DNA of 64,000 nucleotides from the NCBI GenBank assembly GCA_013398955.1, contig VWPU01009617.1, forward strand, positions 62,001-126,000, given 5' to 3'. The first letter of the stretch is position 1. Every line of letters begins with the position of its first letter. The notes below the pieces were generated by a model. That model was not told the origin of the DNA and did not search any database. It saw only the letters and a list, made by a program, of their open reading frames with translations. The position numbers and the translations under genes were made by a program. This stretch comes from Callaeas wilsoni. Taxonomy: Eukaryota > Chordata > Aves > Passeriformes > Callaeidae. Below are positions 25,436 to 37,080 of this stretch, in pieces.

Positions 25436-26716
25436 TCACAGAAACACAGTATGAGTGAGGTTGGAAGGGACCACAGCGAGGCATCTGGTCTAACTATGCT
25501 GAAGCAGGGTCAGCCCAGAGCACATGGCACAGGATTGTGTCCAGATGGTTCTTGAATATCTCCAGTGAGGGAGACCCCACACCCTCTCTGTGCAGCCCGT
25601 TCCAGGGCTCAGAACAGTAAAGAAGTTCTTGCTCATATTCAGGTGAAACTTCCTGTACATCAGTTTCTGCCCATTGTCTCTTGTTCTATTGCTCAGCACC
25701 ACTGAGCAGAGCCTGATCCATGTTCTTGACACCCTCCCTGCAGACACTGACAGACATTGATGAGGTCATCTCTCAGTTTGAGGCTGAACAGGCTCAGCTC
25801 CCTCAGCCTTTCCTCATAAGAGAGACTCTCCAGACCCTTAATCATCTTTGTCACGCTNCTTAATCATCTTTGTCACGCTCTGCGGGACCCACTCCATGAT
25901 CTCCATGTCTCTCTTGTCCTGAGGAGCCCAGAACTGGACACAGCACTCCAGATGATCCTCACAAGGGCTGAGCAGGGGGCAGGATCACCTCCCTCGACCG
26001 GCTGGCACTGCTCCTCCTAACGCACCCCAGGGTTCCATCGGCCCTCTTAGCCACAAGGACACACTGCTGGCTCATGGACAGCTTGTGTCCACCAGGACCC
26101 CCAGGTCCTTATCTGCAGAGCGGCTTTCCAGCAGGTCAGCCCCTGGCCTGTCCTGGTCCATGGGATTGTTCCTCCCCGGGTTCAGGACCCTGCATTTGCC
26201 CTTGCTGAATTTCAGATGGTTCCTCTCTGCCCATCTCTCCAGCCTATCGAGGTCCCTCTGAAGGGCTGCACAGCTCTCTGGGGTATCAGCCGCTCCTCCC
26301 AGCTTTGTGTTGGCAGGGAACTCGCAGAGGAGGCATCTGTTCATTCATCCAAGTCATCGATGAACAAGTTGACACAGGGCCCAGTATAGTACGCTGAAGG
26401 ACACCACTGGTGACAGGTCTCCAACTAGACCTGGTGCCACTGATCACAGCCCTCTGGGATCTGCCACTCAGCCAGTTTTCAATCCACCTCACTGTCCACT
26501 CACCCAGCCCACAATTCCTGAGTTTGCCTCCGAGGGTGTTGTGAGACACGATGCCGAAAGCTCTGCTGAAGTCAAGGCGGACCACATCCACTGCCCTCCC
26601 CTCAGCCATCCACGTAGCTGTTCCTTTGTAGAAGGCAGTCAGGTTGGTCAAGCTTGATTTACCTTTAGTGAATCCATGCTGGCTGCTGATCACCACCTTG
26701 TCTTCCATGTGGATAT
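25436..26716 (-). repeat. CR1 LINE, long 5'-truncated copy
   Basis: About 1.28 kb, the longest CR1 copy in the window, running on the minus strand from the reverse transcriptase to the 3' tail (CACAGAAACACAGTATGAG at 25,436). The minus-strand frame 26,286-26,801 reads QHGFTKGKSSLTNLTAFYKG, VDVVRLDFSRAFGIVSHNTL and ENWLSGRSQRAVISGT, the CR1 RT core; a shifted frame (26,072-26,344) carries CAALQRDLDRLERWAERN and KDLGVLVDTS. Frames are broken by indels and stops, so it is not active. The copy contains the single N at 25,858. Confidence 0.95.
25837..25879. other. Assembly join: one N between two copies of a 21-bp sequence
   Basis: Bases 25,837-25,857 and 25,859-25,879 are identical (both begin CTTAATCATC and end GTCACGCT) and are separated by the only N in the window at 25,858. 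The usual CR1 sequence has this segment once. This looks like two contig ends that overlap but were joined with a placeholder instead of merged. Confidence 0.85.
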
Positions 26717-29700
26717 ATGGCCGACACTCACAGGAATAAAACGGAGTTGTTCTGGAGCAGGTACCTTCTTGTGCTTGCAAGACGTGAGCTGGATGTGGCA
26801 AGAGGATACAACCAGAAATTCAGAATTGCTTTGGGAGTGGAGAGCACGGTGAAGGCTCCTAGGCTTTCTGCCTCAGCTGGACTTGTAGGAAAAGAAATGG
26901 GTGCAGAAACTGGGCTTTATTCAGCTTACAAGAGGAAAGCTGCAAAAATGCCAGACGTGCAGAAAAAGGAAAAGCAAGAAAAAGAGTAGATGTGTTGTTA
27001 AGGGTAATGAGCAATGCACATTCTCTAGCAGGATTAGGATGAGAACAGGAAGAGACTTGCCAAGCTAAGGGAAAATCCTATTTTTTAAAAATGAAGGGAA
27101 AAAATCCTTTAATGAATTTTGATAGGAAAATTGTCAAGTATTACCAAGAATCAGGAAAAGTAACAGTTAAATAGCCAAGCTATGCAAAATGTTCACAAAT
27201 TTTCAAAGATGAACTCAGCAGTGATTAATGGGAATAACAACTTGAGCAAAAATGCTGGAGAGTACTTAAACTTGTGGGTAGCTTACTAACGTCTGTGATC
27301 CTTGCTGATGGTGTTTGTAGGAGTACAAACTGGGCAGATGTGGGCCCAGTGATCACTGCAAGTGCTGCCCTTCTTATAGAATCAAGGCCAGGATGAGAAG
27401 TCCCAGTGAGGAGCAGGACGTGTTAGTTCTGCCCCAGCGTTGTACTGATGCAGTTGTTTGATGGGGCATGGGTACAGTAAACTTTCTTCTGCCCAGAATA
27501 TAACACGTGGATTCTCCTGTCCATCTCCCACAGCCTGCAGGACCTATGTAGAACTTCTGGGAAGGAAGGAAGTATGCAAGCAAAGAAAACTTATGAGGTA
27601 GCTCAAAGACATAATGGAAAGTGCTTTGAATAGTGCTCCTATGTTTGTGCAAAGGCAAGACACAAAGACGTCAAGAGGACTAAGTAAAATGCAATGAATA
27701 AAGTTAGTAGACAAGAGGAACGCATTGAGACACACGTGGTGGCTTGCAGAATCAGACTGTACAGGTAAGAGTAGTGCAAAGTGGTGGAAATGATTAGTGC
27801 AGTGCAGAGCAGTGCCAGGTGCTCGGGGAGAGCAGCAGGGCTGCCATCGCCACAGCGGGCAGGCATGCAGAGATGGACAGGTGGGGTCCAGGGACTTCCT
27901 CTGCCTGATGTGAGAGAAGAGAAACTTGCAGGAAGCTGAGTGAAAATCAAATGACAGCGTGACTGTTGTGTGGTAAGGACAAAATAAGTGGCACACAGGG
28001 TGTTTTGGAAATCCAGCATGCTGGGATTACAGGTCATGCTGTAAATACAGCACTGCTTAACACACTTGAAAGTAGAAACCTACCTATATTAAACTGCAGC
28101 CGAATTGTTTTAATAATACATAGCCAGACAAAACAGACACAAATAATTCATAGAACAGTGAAAACAGCATCATGAATTCACAAACTAGTGAATTTTAGGC
28201 TGAAAGTTCCTTTAGTCACCTCCCACGTGATGCAATAGCTGTACTTGATCACCAAAAAATAAATGTGGAGGGAAGGAAGCAGCACAGGAAAACAGATACA
28301 GCCCCTGCCTTTGGAGGCCACAGAGGTGAAGGCAGCAGCAGAGAATGGGGTTTCATGCAAGTTCTCCAGGGAACGGCAGGGTTTTCCCATGAAAAGCCTT
28401 CTTGACCTGAGGCCAAAGACTTCAACAAAGAAGAGACTTCTGCTCCTGATACTACTTTTTTTCCTCTCTTTTCTTCCCTGAAGAAAAAGAGGACTGGTGA
28501 GTGATCTAAGATTAAAGGTGCAGTGTTGCAGTTTTGGGGCATTATGTCAGTTGTGAGAGATCAGACTGCGAATTAGGAAACAAAAAAAGTCAATTCAGAG
28601 GCATTACTAGAAACCCCATTATTAGAAAACCCAGACTTAATCTTTGATAAACCCGTGAATACTTGCCAAGCAAAGGAAATTCCCCAGTGCATATGAAAGC
28701 TTAAGAGACAGCAGGCAGTGCTCTGAGCATGATAAAAAATTAAAACCATTACAAGAGAGAGACCTGGGGTAGTATGTCCTGCAGAGCTAAAACGCTGATC
28801 CCCAGGGAGCTGCAATGAAAGCCAAGCAGCAGCCCAGTTCTGGGGGAGAAAAAGAGGTAAAATCTGCCACAGATTGTGTTGTTTTGCTGCAGGTGTACAG
28901 CGTGGGCCAGGAGAGGAGGGCTGGCACGGAGGGCTCCTTGGCAGGGGGAGCTGATGGCTGCTGCAGCAGGAGATCATCAGCCTGAAAGGAAAATTGGGCT
29001 CTTGTGGAGTTGGATGCTGTGTGCAAGCCAGTGTGAAGTTAGCAATACTGAAAGGCATTCACAGTCTGGAGACGGTAAATAGATGAGATTCAGGGTTAGA
29101 GCTGTACATTTATCCCTGCAGAGGGAAGATGGCAACAAGCACACATAACAAATGGGGAAAGTTACAGTTTGTAGCATATGCTTGCTAGGATGTTAAAAGA
29201 CTGTATGTCATCCTCTTGAATCCATGGGGGAAAATTGATTGCTGTGTTCAGGGCGTCTGAGAAGCAAGGAGATTGCTTAACAAGGTAACGTAAAGTGTTC
29301 AGAGAACTCAGTTTTTAGCTATGACTCTGAGAAAAGGATCAGTCTTAGCTAAACTGACCTTTGAATGGTCAGTTTACAGGTACATACATTTTACTGTCAG
29401 CTCAGGCACTGGAATTACTGTCCAGTACTCCTTGGAGATGCATATCCTGTGGATGATGCTGTGTCTGGTGTCAGTGTCCCAGCCTTCCACTCCAGGCCCT
29501 GGCATGGTCACAAAGGGAAGACAGTCGCAAACGAGTCTGTGGCCAAATCCAAGCTCTGCCCACCTGTTCCCATGGCTGTACCTGCTTGCTGTCAGCAATA
29601 TAAACCCTAGAAACACCTAGAGCCTTGCCCTGGTTTGCTTCCAAGCTAGGCTGCAGCTCTGGGAAGGCTGCTTTCACACTCTTTCATACAGGGAAAATCT

Positions 29701-32700
29701 ACCAGAAGCCCTAAGTGATGAGGGCTGGAGAGGACAGCAGCTGCCCTGCATTGCTGTGCTGGCTGGGTTGTGTCCAGGACCTGCATCAGCTGGAGAGCAG
29801 TTTGTTAGCACTGCCTACAGGTACCACCATCCCTACCCTTAGCTCCCCACTAGTAAATCTTTTCTGAAGCATTAATATGAATTACTTTAATCTCTGCTGT
29901 TGCTTTTATTTAGCCTGGTTTGAGTTGCCAAGCAGCTTATTACACTTTGCACTAAACCCAGAGCAGCTGTGCAGGGCGACCCCCAGCCCGTGCATCCAGC
30001 TCTGGGACGGCAGGCACCAGCCACTGGTGAGATTGGATTTGTGAAATGGGTTTTCAAACCCCCCACCGTGTCCTGGTCACCAGTGGACTGCTGTCTGCTG
30101 AGCCCAGCAGTGTGGCTGCGGCTGGGATGATCTCCAGCGAGCTGCTACATGGTCAAGCCCAGAGCTACATCACTCTGGCGTGGGGGGAATTTTGCCTCTA
30201 GCTTCAGTCAGCATTTCCAAGTCCTGTTAAACCTGAATAACCACAATCCAGGACTCTTGCTTCAAATACATTGAGTGAAAATGAGGATTCCCAAAGCTCT
30301 AGTGAAGTAAATTTGTCTCTTCAGGATACTGCTTATGCACCAGGAATTTTTTTTCTTTGAGAAAGAAATGGATGTATGGATTATAGTGGATAGTGTTAGT
30401 GTCTACTCTTAATTTTTATACTTTCACACACTTACCACTGCAGATTCTAAAAGGCTTGTATGAAGGGTGTATTTACACCTATTCACTCCCAGGACTCTCA
30501 CAGAGAGGTTTCAGTATGCAAAGTTTCCTGCCTTCCCATATACCAAGAGCCAGTGGCTGCCAGGTCACATCTGCATTAAAAGTCACATTTGTTTTAAGTT
30601 AAACTTTGAAATCTTAAGTTAAACTAAAGTTAAACTTTGAAATCTATTTAATTACACTGGTGTAAAACTGTTTGTGGATGCTCCTCTGTGCTTTCATTGA
30701 AATCTGCCTTGCAGTGCTTTTTCTTTTGGAAAGCTGAATCTGTTTAAGAGTATCCACATGGGTTTGCAATTGGTTTCAATAAATAGAATTAAAACCAGGT
30801 TTTGCTTAAATTGCTGCAAGTTTTAATGCAAACAGGGCGCCTGCAAAACTGAAAATCCCCTGATTTTTCTGGAACATTTCTCTCCCCTGTGAGACCAAAC
30901 GTTTTCATGTGTTTTCATGAGCGCAGTGTGGAGGTTCTCCAGTATCCAACCTTTTCCTGAAACAAGCAACCTACTTTGAGTTTAGCAGCCTCTCCCCTGC
31001 CCCTGACTGGCTCTTGCGCTTCCAATCAGGCACAGAGGAAACATTTAAACACGCAGCCCCTTTGCTTAGCCTCTCTGGCTCTGCTCAGAGCAGGAATCAG
31101 CCATGCAACTCAGCCCAGGTAAGGCCACACTTCACCATCCCCATTGCAGCCATGTTACATTTAACAGGTTTTTCCCCTCTAAGTGCACTGATTTACTCTT
31201 TGCCCCCTCACTGCACACAGAGAGGGGGAGAGTAAACCCCTCCTGTGCCTCAGGAAGGCAAAGGCATGGTGAGAGCACGTTGCACACAGCTGCAGCTTCA
31301 CCTGGTACAACTCCAAGCAGCAGCTTTCCTGGATGAGTGCTGAGGGCTGGGGTGGGAGAGGCTGGGGATAGGACAGGAAAGCTGCCAGGGGCTGTTGAGC
31401 CAGCCCAGGTCCTTGTCCCACTTCTGCACAAGGCTGGTGAGGATACTTTGGGCGTGTGGCAGCTCCCCTGCTCCCCCTCTGCTGCAACTGGATGCTGTTT
31501 TCACCAGCACCGCGTAACGCAGCGTCAGAGCTGCCACCCACGGATGAACAGATCCTTTGAAAATCCACGAGAGCATGCACCTCCCAAAAACCCCCTCTCC
31601 TCCATTTCCACATGCTGTTAAATCACCCTAATGCCTGAGTGTAATCTGGCTGTTCCCTGTGCCCATGAATCACTCAGCATGGCACGCTGGATCCTTAGCT
31701 GCAGGACAGTTTTTCCAGTTGTTTGTTTTGAAAGCTCTTAAGAGCAATATACTATCAGCTGAGGTTTCTAATTAACTCTGAATAGCTAGTCTGCTGCCAC
31801 TCAAGTATAATTCTCATTAGCATCTCAGCTAACAAGCTTCAGTGTTTGCCCTCCTAATTAGCTTCTAGTTAGAAGTCTTTCCCTATCCTAAGATGTGCTG
31901 TTGTTAATTGCAGTTCCAATTGCTTTTACAGCAAACTCCTGAGAGACTGCTAAAGCTCTGGTTTCTGTAGCCTGGTAGAGATCAATATCTGGGATACTTA
32001 CAGCTACAGGCTCCCTATTCTCCTCTAAGTGCGTGTCTTTACCACATGTTATGCAAAGAGAAGGGGGGACAGAGCCGCAGCTTTTAAAATGAATGAGGAA
32101 GTATTTTGCCTTTTAAACAGGTGGTAGAACTCGAAAGGAGTCTGCTTAAAGCAAAGTACAACTTTCACAGCTAGTGCTGCATAAATGGCTTTCCAGGGTG
32201 TTTTTCCCCCGTGCAGCTGTCCATACAATGGCTAGATTTCCGTGCCCACGGGTTTCTAAGGGTGCGTGAGTGCCCCACAAAATGCCCTACTGCTGCTGAT
32301 CTCGAAAGCCAGTGTATTTGTCTGTTGCCCGGACACAGAGTGTGTCGGGTCGGCTATTCCTTCTGGGCTGCTGGCTCAGGATGGTATTTCTGTGGAATGC
32401 TCTTAGCACGGTTTAATGTATGCCTGCGAGCTGGATTAACCCCTTAGTGCCTGCTGCTCGGGAGCGCTTGCAGCACGGTGGTGCCAGTGGGCTCGAACGG
32501 CTGTGCCCCGTCGGGGCAGGGGGGTCCCGCTGGAGCATGCAGGGGACAAAGCTGAGTCTTGAGTTTCACAGAGCACCTGAAGCTGTCAAGTGCTTGTTCC
32601 GTGGAAGTAAATCCGTTCTGCCCCTTTTCAAATCGCACATTTAATTATCAAAGAGGGGGGGATATATTGCTCAGCTAATGAAGGTTTACTAGTGGGCCGT

Positions 32701-35519
32701 TCACTCCAGACATGCCCAGAACCCACCTGTTACCACTTCCTAAACTGAAACCCACTTTCTGCTGAGCCTTCTGTAATGGGTTTAACACATCCTGGGCATC
32801 CTGCTGCCCTGTGTAGGGTAAGAAGAGGCCTGCACTGAAACCAAATACTGAATTTTATCATGGGGTGCCTGGATCCTTGTACCTTGGTAACTTCCTTCTC
32901 TTTTTCTAAATTGAGGGGTAAGGTACCGACGTTACCAAGACAAAATTTGAAGATTGAGGTGAGTCTTTATTTGTCTTGGCAGAATGACTATAATCCTGTG
33001 ATACTTCATCATGCTGTAACTGGAGGTTCTAGAGGATCCTTGCACCCAAGCAGAGTCCCCCTGAAGCAACATGCAGGTGTAAGGATGTGCCCCATCAGTC
33101 CAATTATAGTATCCAATTATATTTTAAAAAGAGAGGAATTCTGGTAATGAATACGCTTATGGTTCATAACACATTAAAAATTTAATTTAAGTATGGCCTA
33201 CTCACACTAATAGCAATAGATTTAATTAGTCATAGGTCTTTCAAATCTGCTTTAGAAAACCATGTAAGAGCTTTAGATGGACCTGAGGTAACTGGGCAAG
33301 TTGAAAGGGTGAGAGTGTGTTTACACAATGTTGCATGTCTGGTGCCATTCATATCAGGTCTAATATTCTCCTCACAAATGAATCATTAGCATTTTTTCAT
33401 CTTTAAAAAAAAAATCAGAATTTAGAACACAGTCCTTGGTGAGAAGCTGACTTTCTTGATTTGACTTCCTGTATCCAATTAATATGTTGGAAAGTGGGAG
33501 TAAGGATGGTGAGCAAATCTCGGTGTTTGAATCTATTTCAGTTATGTATCAAAGAGGCATATTTAAATGAGCTGCTTAACCTCTGTTATCTGCAAAACTG
33601 GATTCCAAATCACAAATATGTCATTTACTGTGCTGTACTTTAGTTACAGATGGCACCATAAAGCGAAGCACACGATATGATAAAACTTTTTTTAGAAGCT
33701 TTAAAGTAAAACTCGAGTTTGGGTTTAGGGAAAGAAAAAAAATATTTCCAATGAAGGATCTGTGGAGTAAGTAATAAATACAGATTAAGACAAGGGACTG
33801 ATCAAAGGTAGCAGAAAGAAGAATTCAGAACAAAGGGTTCTTTTGGTAAAGCAGAAAAAGGCACAAAGCACTTAAGAAAAATTTCTAGATATACAATCTA
33901 TGTCTAGCTACTGAGGGGCTTTACTTTCAGGGGAAAAAACCCCAAGCCAATCAAAAGAACCCTTTCAGGTCAAAATTGTGCAGATGCTACCACCATGTTA
34001 GTGTGAACTGTCAGAAATAAATTTGTATGTCCTGCATATTTTATCCATTTGTGATAATAAAGTAATTCCTTCTTCTAATAATGTGCACTTTGTGAGGACT
34101 TTAATGCTCTTAATTTCTGGGGGAAAAATCACCAAAGACCACCAGAGCCTGGGCTGTAACAACTACTGCCCTTGTAAATTGCTGAACAGATAAAGCCAAG
34201 TGTGGAGGGCATCTCATGATCTCTATCCTCTTTTATATGGTCTGCCCTAAGTATTTTTGTCATAAAACCAGTTTATGCAGTGCTGGCTTATTGCCAGATT
34301 TGTCACATAAAGTGTTTTTCTTGATGTGATTATAAGCTAAATTGGTGTCGTGATCTTTTTTCTTAAGGCAAGCAATAAATTAAATTGTGGGATAGAAAAA
34401 TGGTGACAAAGTACCATTTATGCTGACAGCATAGAAAGAATAATGTTGAAACAACTCATAAACACACTGATTGAGTAGGTGCCTCTACCTTGACTTCATT
34501 TGGTTCAGTAAATGCTCATGAGGTTTTTTGAGTCTGAAAATGGAAAGGATATTATAATCCTAGTCTTTCTTCTAACAAGGCTGTGATCCAGGCCATTTCT
34601 TACAGCAGAACAGCCTTTCTGCATAGAGCGTTAGTGAGGGCATCCCCTTAATTATTTATACTACACATACCAGGTGTGCTGATTATGAAATTTCCCTTGA
34701 GGCTCCAGAAGGAAATGAAATCCTAATAAATGCATGAGATAGTGGAACAATGCTAGAATCTCCTGGATGAAAATCAGTCATCTGTGTCAGTGATCCTCCT
34801 TACAGTGGTTTTTAGAAAACATTACAGAAGCTAATCTTCTTAGGCTTGTCATCCAAACTGTCCTGGAGGTGTGAAGAAACTGCCCTTCCAGGGAACTTCA
34901 GTTCTCTTGTAGGAAACAAAGGAAAAACGGGCTAGAGGAATACATTTCTTGTCTCAGGGAGGCATGGGGGTGGCAGTGTTGATGTTGACTGTGTTTGTAA
35001 TTGGTGTCATTGCACAGAGATGACTGAAACACGGTCATGAAACTGTCTGGAAAATTTTGCATCAAAATGCTGGCTGAGAAAATATGAGGACTCTGTTTTG
35101 GAAATACGGGCTGCCCTTGCCTTGGCAAGTGGAGCAATTTAATTTGGAGGAGAGACTGGTATTTGTTTGAGACTCTTGTTATCCAGAGAGATCAGCCAAG
35201 TACAGGGGAAGCAAGGGTCTCTCTGCAGAGGTAAATGGAGAAATACCAAAGACACTGAACAGAGGATCAGAAAAGGAGAAAGACCTTGATGTGAGAGACA
35301 ACAGGGAAAGCAACACAGGGGTGTGGAGCAACATAAAATTGTTCTGTGATTCTGTGATTTAATGTAACAGGGAAAAAGACAACGCTGATTTTAACCCCAA
35401 GCAATGTGCAGTGACCATGACAAATTCTGTTCTCTTCTCCCTCTACAAGCAATACAGTTTTTAAGAGGCGAAATAGATAAATATATGAATGATTCTATGA
35501 ATTTTGCTGTTCAAAGGAG
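26717..35519. other. Intergenic stretch, no gene recognised
   Basis: About 8.8 kb with no supported coding exon. Open frames of up to 161 codons (for example 28,573-29,058 on the minus strand) show no recognisable domain. It contains a short tandem repeat at 30,596-30,645, a stretch with several TAATTA-type sites at 31,734-31,920, and a mildly CpG-rich part at 32,200-32,620. Confidence 0.6.
30596..30645 (+). repeat. Short imperfect tandem repeat
   Basis: AAGTTAAACTTTGAAATCT occurs at 30,596-30,614 and again at 30,627-30,645, with a 10-base partial copy (AAGTTAAACT) between them. Confidence 0.9.
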
Positions 35520-35960
35520 CAGCTAAGATACTTGCAGAAAACAGGCAGCTGGTGAGAAGACTTTATAATATGAGCTCAAAGAAGCATGTATCCTCTTCTA
35601 TCAAAAGGATTGAGAAGGACTCTGAAAAGCTGGTGGTGTTCAGTAGAAGAGCAGAATGATGTTAGGAGTACAAAGACATCTTTCAGAAAGTGGAGGTTGT
35701 GTTTGAACAGAGAGAATAGAAAAGAGCATACAGGCAAGTTAAATAAGTTAAACAAGGCAGATAAAATCAATTTTGAGGAGGAACTTGCAAAACTCATAGA
35801 AACAATGAGAAAACCCCTTCAAACACATGAAGGGTAGGGAGCCTGTCCATCAGCAGTCTTGATAGGCAATTGCAGTGTAATAAGAACACTCAAAGTACAC
35901 AGGGCTGTTACAGCAAGGCTAAATAAATCTTTGCTTTGCTGTTCATTTTAAAACAGAGAG
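35520..35960 (+). repeat. CR1-like LINE, 5' part of ORF2 (old copy)
   Basis: The frame 35,586-35,837 contains KSWWCSVEEQNDVRSTKTSF and RKWRLCLNRENRKEHTGKLN, then NFEEELAKLIETMRKP. These follow the linker between endonuclease and reverse transcriptase of ancient CR1-type LINEs known from reptile and bird genomes. The copy is broken and diverged. Edges are approximate, because the match fades on both sides. Confidence 0.65.
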
Positions 35961-36719
35961 CTCTCTTTTCTGGAGCATTTTGATATCTGAAAGCATCTAA
36001 AAGTGTGTTTTAAACTGAAGTGTCAGCAGAACAGGTTTAGAACAATTGGATAAATGCGTAATACTATTGATAAAAATAGGTGGTAGCCATGGTAGCCACC
36101 CAAGAGTCCCAAATGTGGAGTTCTTAAATTAATGGTTTCCTTTCATATGAACTAAATAATTGATGTGGCAAGTGAAGGTGGCAAATGCAACTGATGTTTA
36201 AAGGGCTGTGTACACTGGTAAATTGAGCCTGCCTTGGTCAAATTTATGGAAAATAAAATGAAGAGTTGTAAATATGACATATTGGGTAAATGTAAAAATG
36301 AATTTTGTAGAAGGAAGCTGTGCACATATCTGTGTACTTTGAAGCCCAGCAGCCCTTGTGCAGAGGTGATTCAGCTGATAAGGCACAGCTGGACTTCCAA
36401 GGCCCCTTATCAATAGTCATCAAATCCCCATAAGAGTCAAGAAATAAAAAGGAATGTATTTCTGTAGTTTTGAACTGGTTATGATTTTAATTAGGTAAAG
36501 ATAATAAAATAGAGGATGGGGATTGAGTCATCCTTTTTCAAATTGCAGGACATCACCTGGTGGCAGGAATCTCTGTTGATTTCTGTTGTTAAATTACCTA
36601 CTAAAGCTCTAGGGAAAAAAGGAGAATTGACAAACTCACCAGTAAGAAAGGTAGGTTAAAATTAAAACTGTCTGTGAATACTTTCCATTTTCTCACCTAA
36701 TCCAGATATCTGCAAGGTA

Positions 36720-37010
36720 ATGCAGAAAGGGAAAAGGGCTGTACATATGCATCCACAGAGATGTCATCATTCAGGAAAATACCTTGGTGTCATTGTGAGT
36801 AGTTCTTGGAAGGTATCAGCTCAATCCTTAGGAGTGATCAGGACGATAAATAGGATGTAAAAGACTTTAAAGAAGACCTAAAATAAAACAAAAAAAAAAG
36901 TTTTGTGTGTAAATCCACAATGTGCCCAAGTGTTGCGCAGTGTAATAACTGTGTTTGGAATACAGTAGAAGTAGAAATAGGACGTATGAAAGCTGCAAGA
37001 ATGGTCATAG
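36720..37010 (+). repeat. CR1-like LINE, 3' part of ORF2 (old copy)
   Basis: TACCTTGGTGTCATTGTGAG, GGTATCAGCTCAATCCTTAG and AATAACTGTGTTTGGAATAC follow the pattern LGVIV...ISA...A.R.INRM...CVWNT seen after the RT core in older CR1-type elements. Diverged and frame-broken. It may be part of the same insertion as the piece at 35.5 kb, with the RT core lost or unrecognisable between. Confidence 0.5.
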
Positions 37011-37044
37011 GCACAGAAGGGTTTCTCTGCCAAGAGATTTAAAC

Positions 37045-37080
37045 ACAGGTTGGAAAGGACCCCTGGGATCACAGTGTCCA
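37045..37080 (-). repeat. Possible CR1 3' tail remnant
   Basis: CAGGTTGGAAAGGACCCCTG and GATCACAGTGTCCAGAC resemble the reversed CR1 tail (GGTTGGAAGGGACC...). Very short. Confidence 0.45.

Noticed and set aside
26286..26801. Open frame of 171 codons that looks like a reverse transcriptase gene
   Set aside because: It is the ORF2 remnant of the minus-strand CR1 copy at 25.4-26.7 kb. It is frame-broken and not a host gene or complete element.
28573..29058. Open frame of 161 codons on the minus strand
   Set aside because: Low-complexity proline/serine-rich translation without a domain; no exon signals around it.
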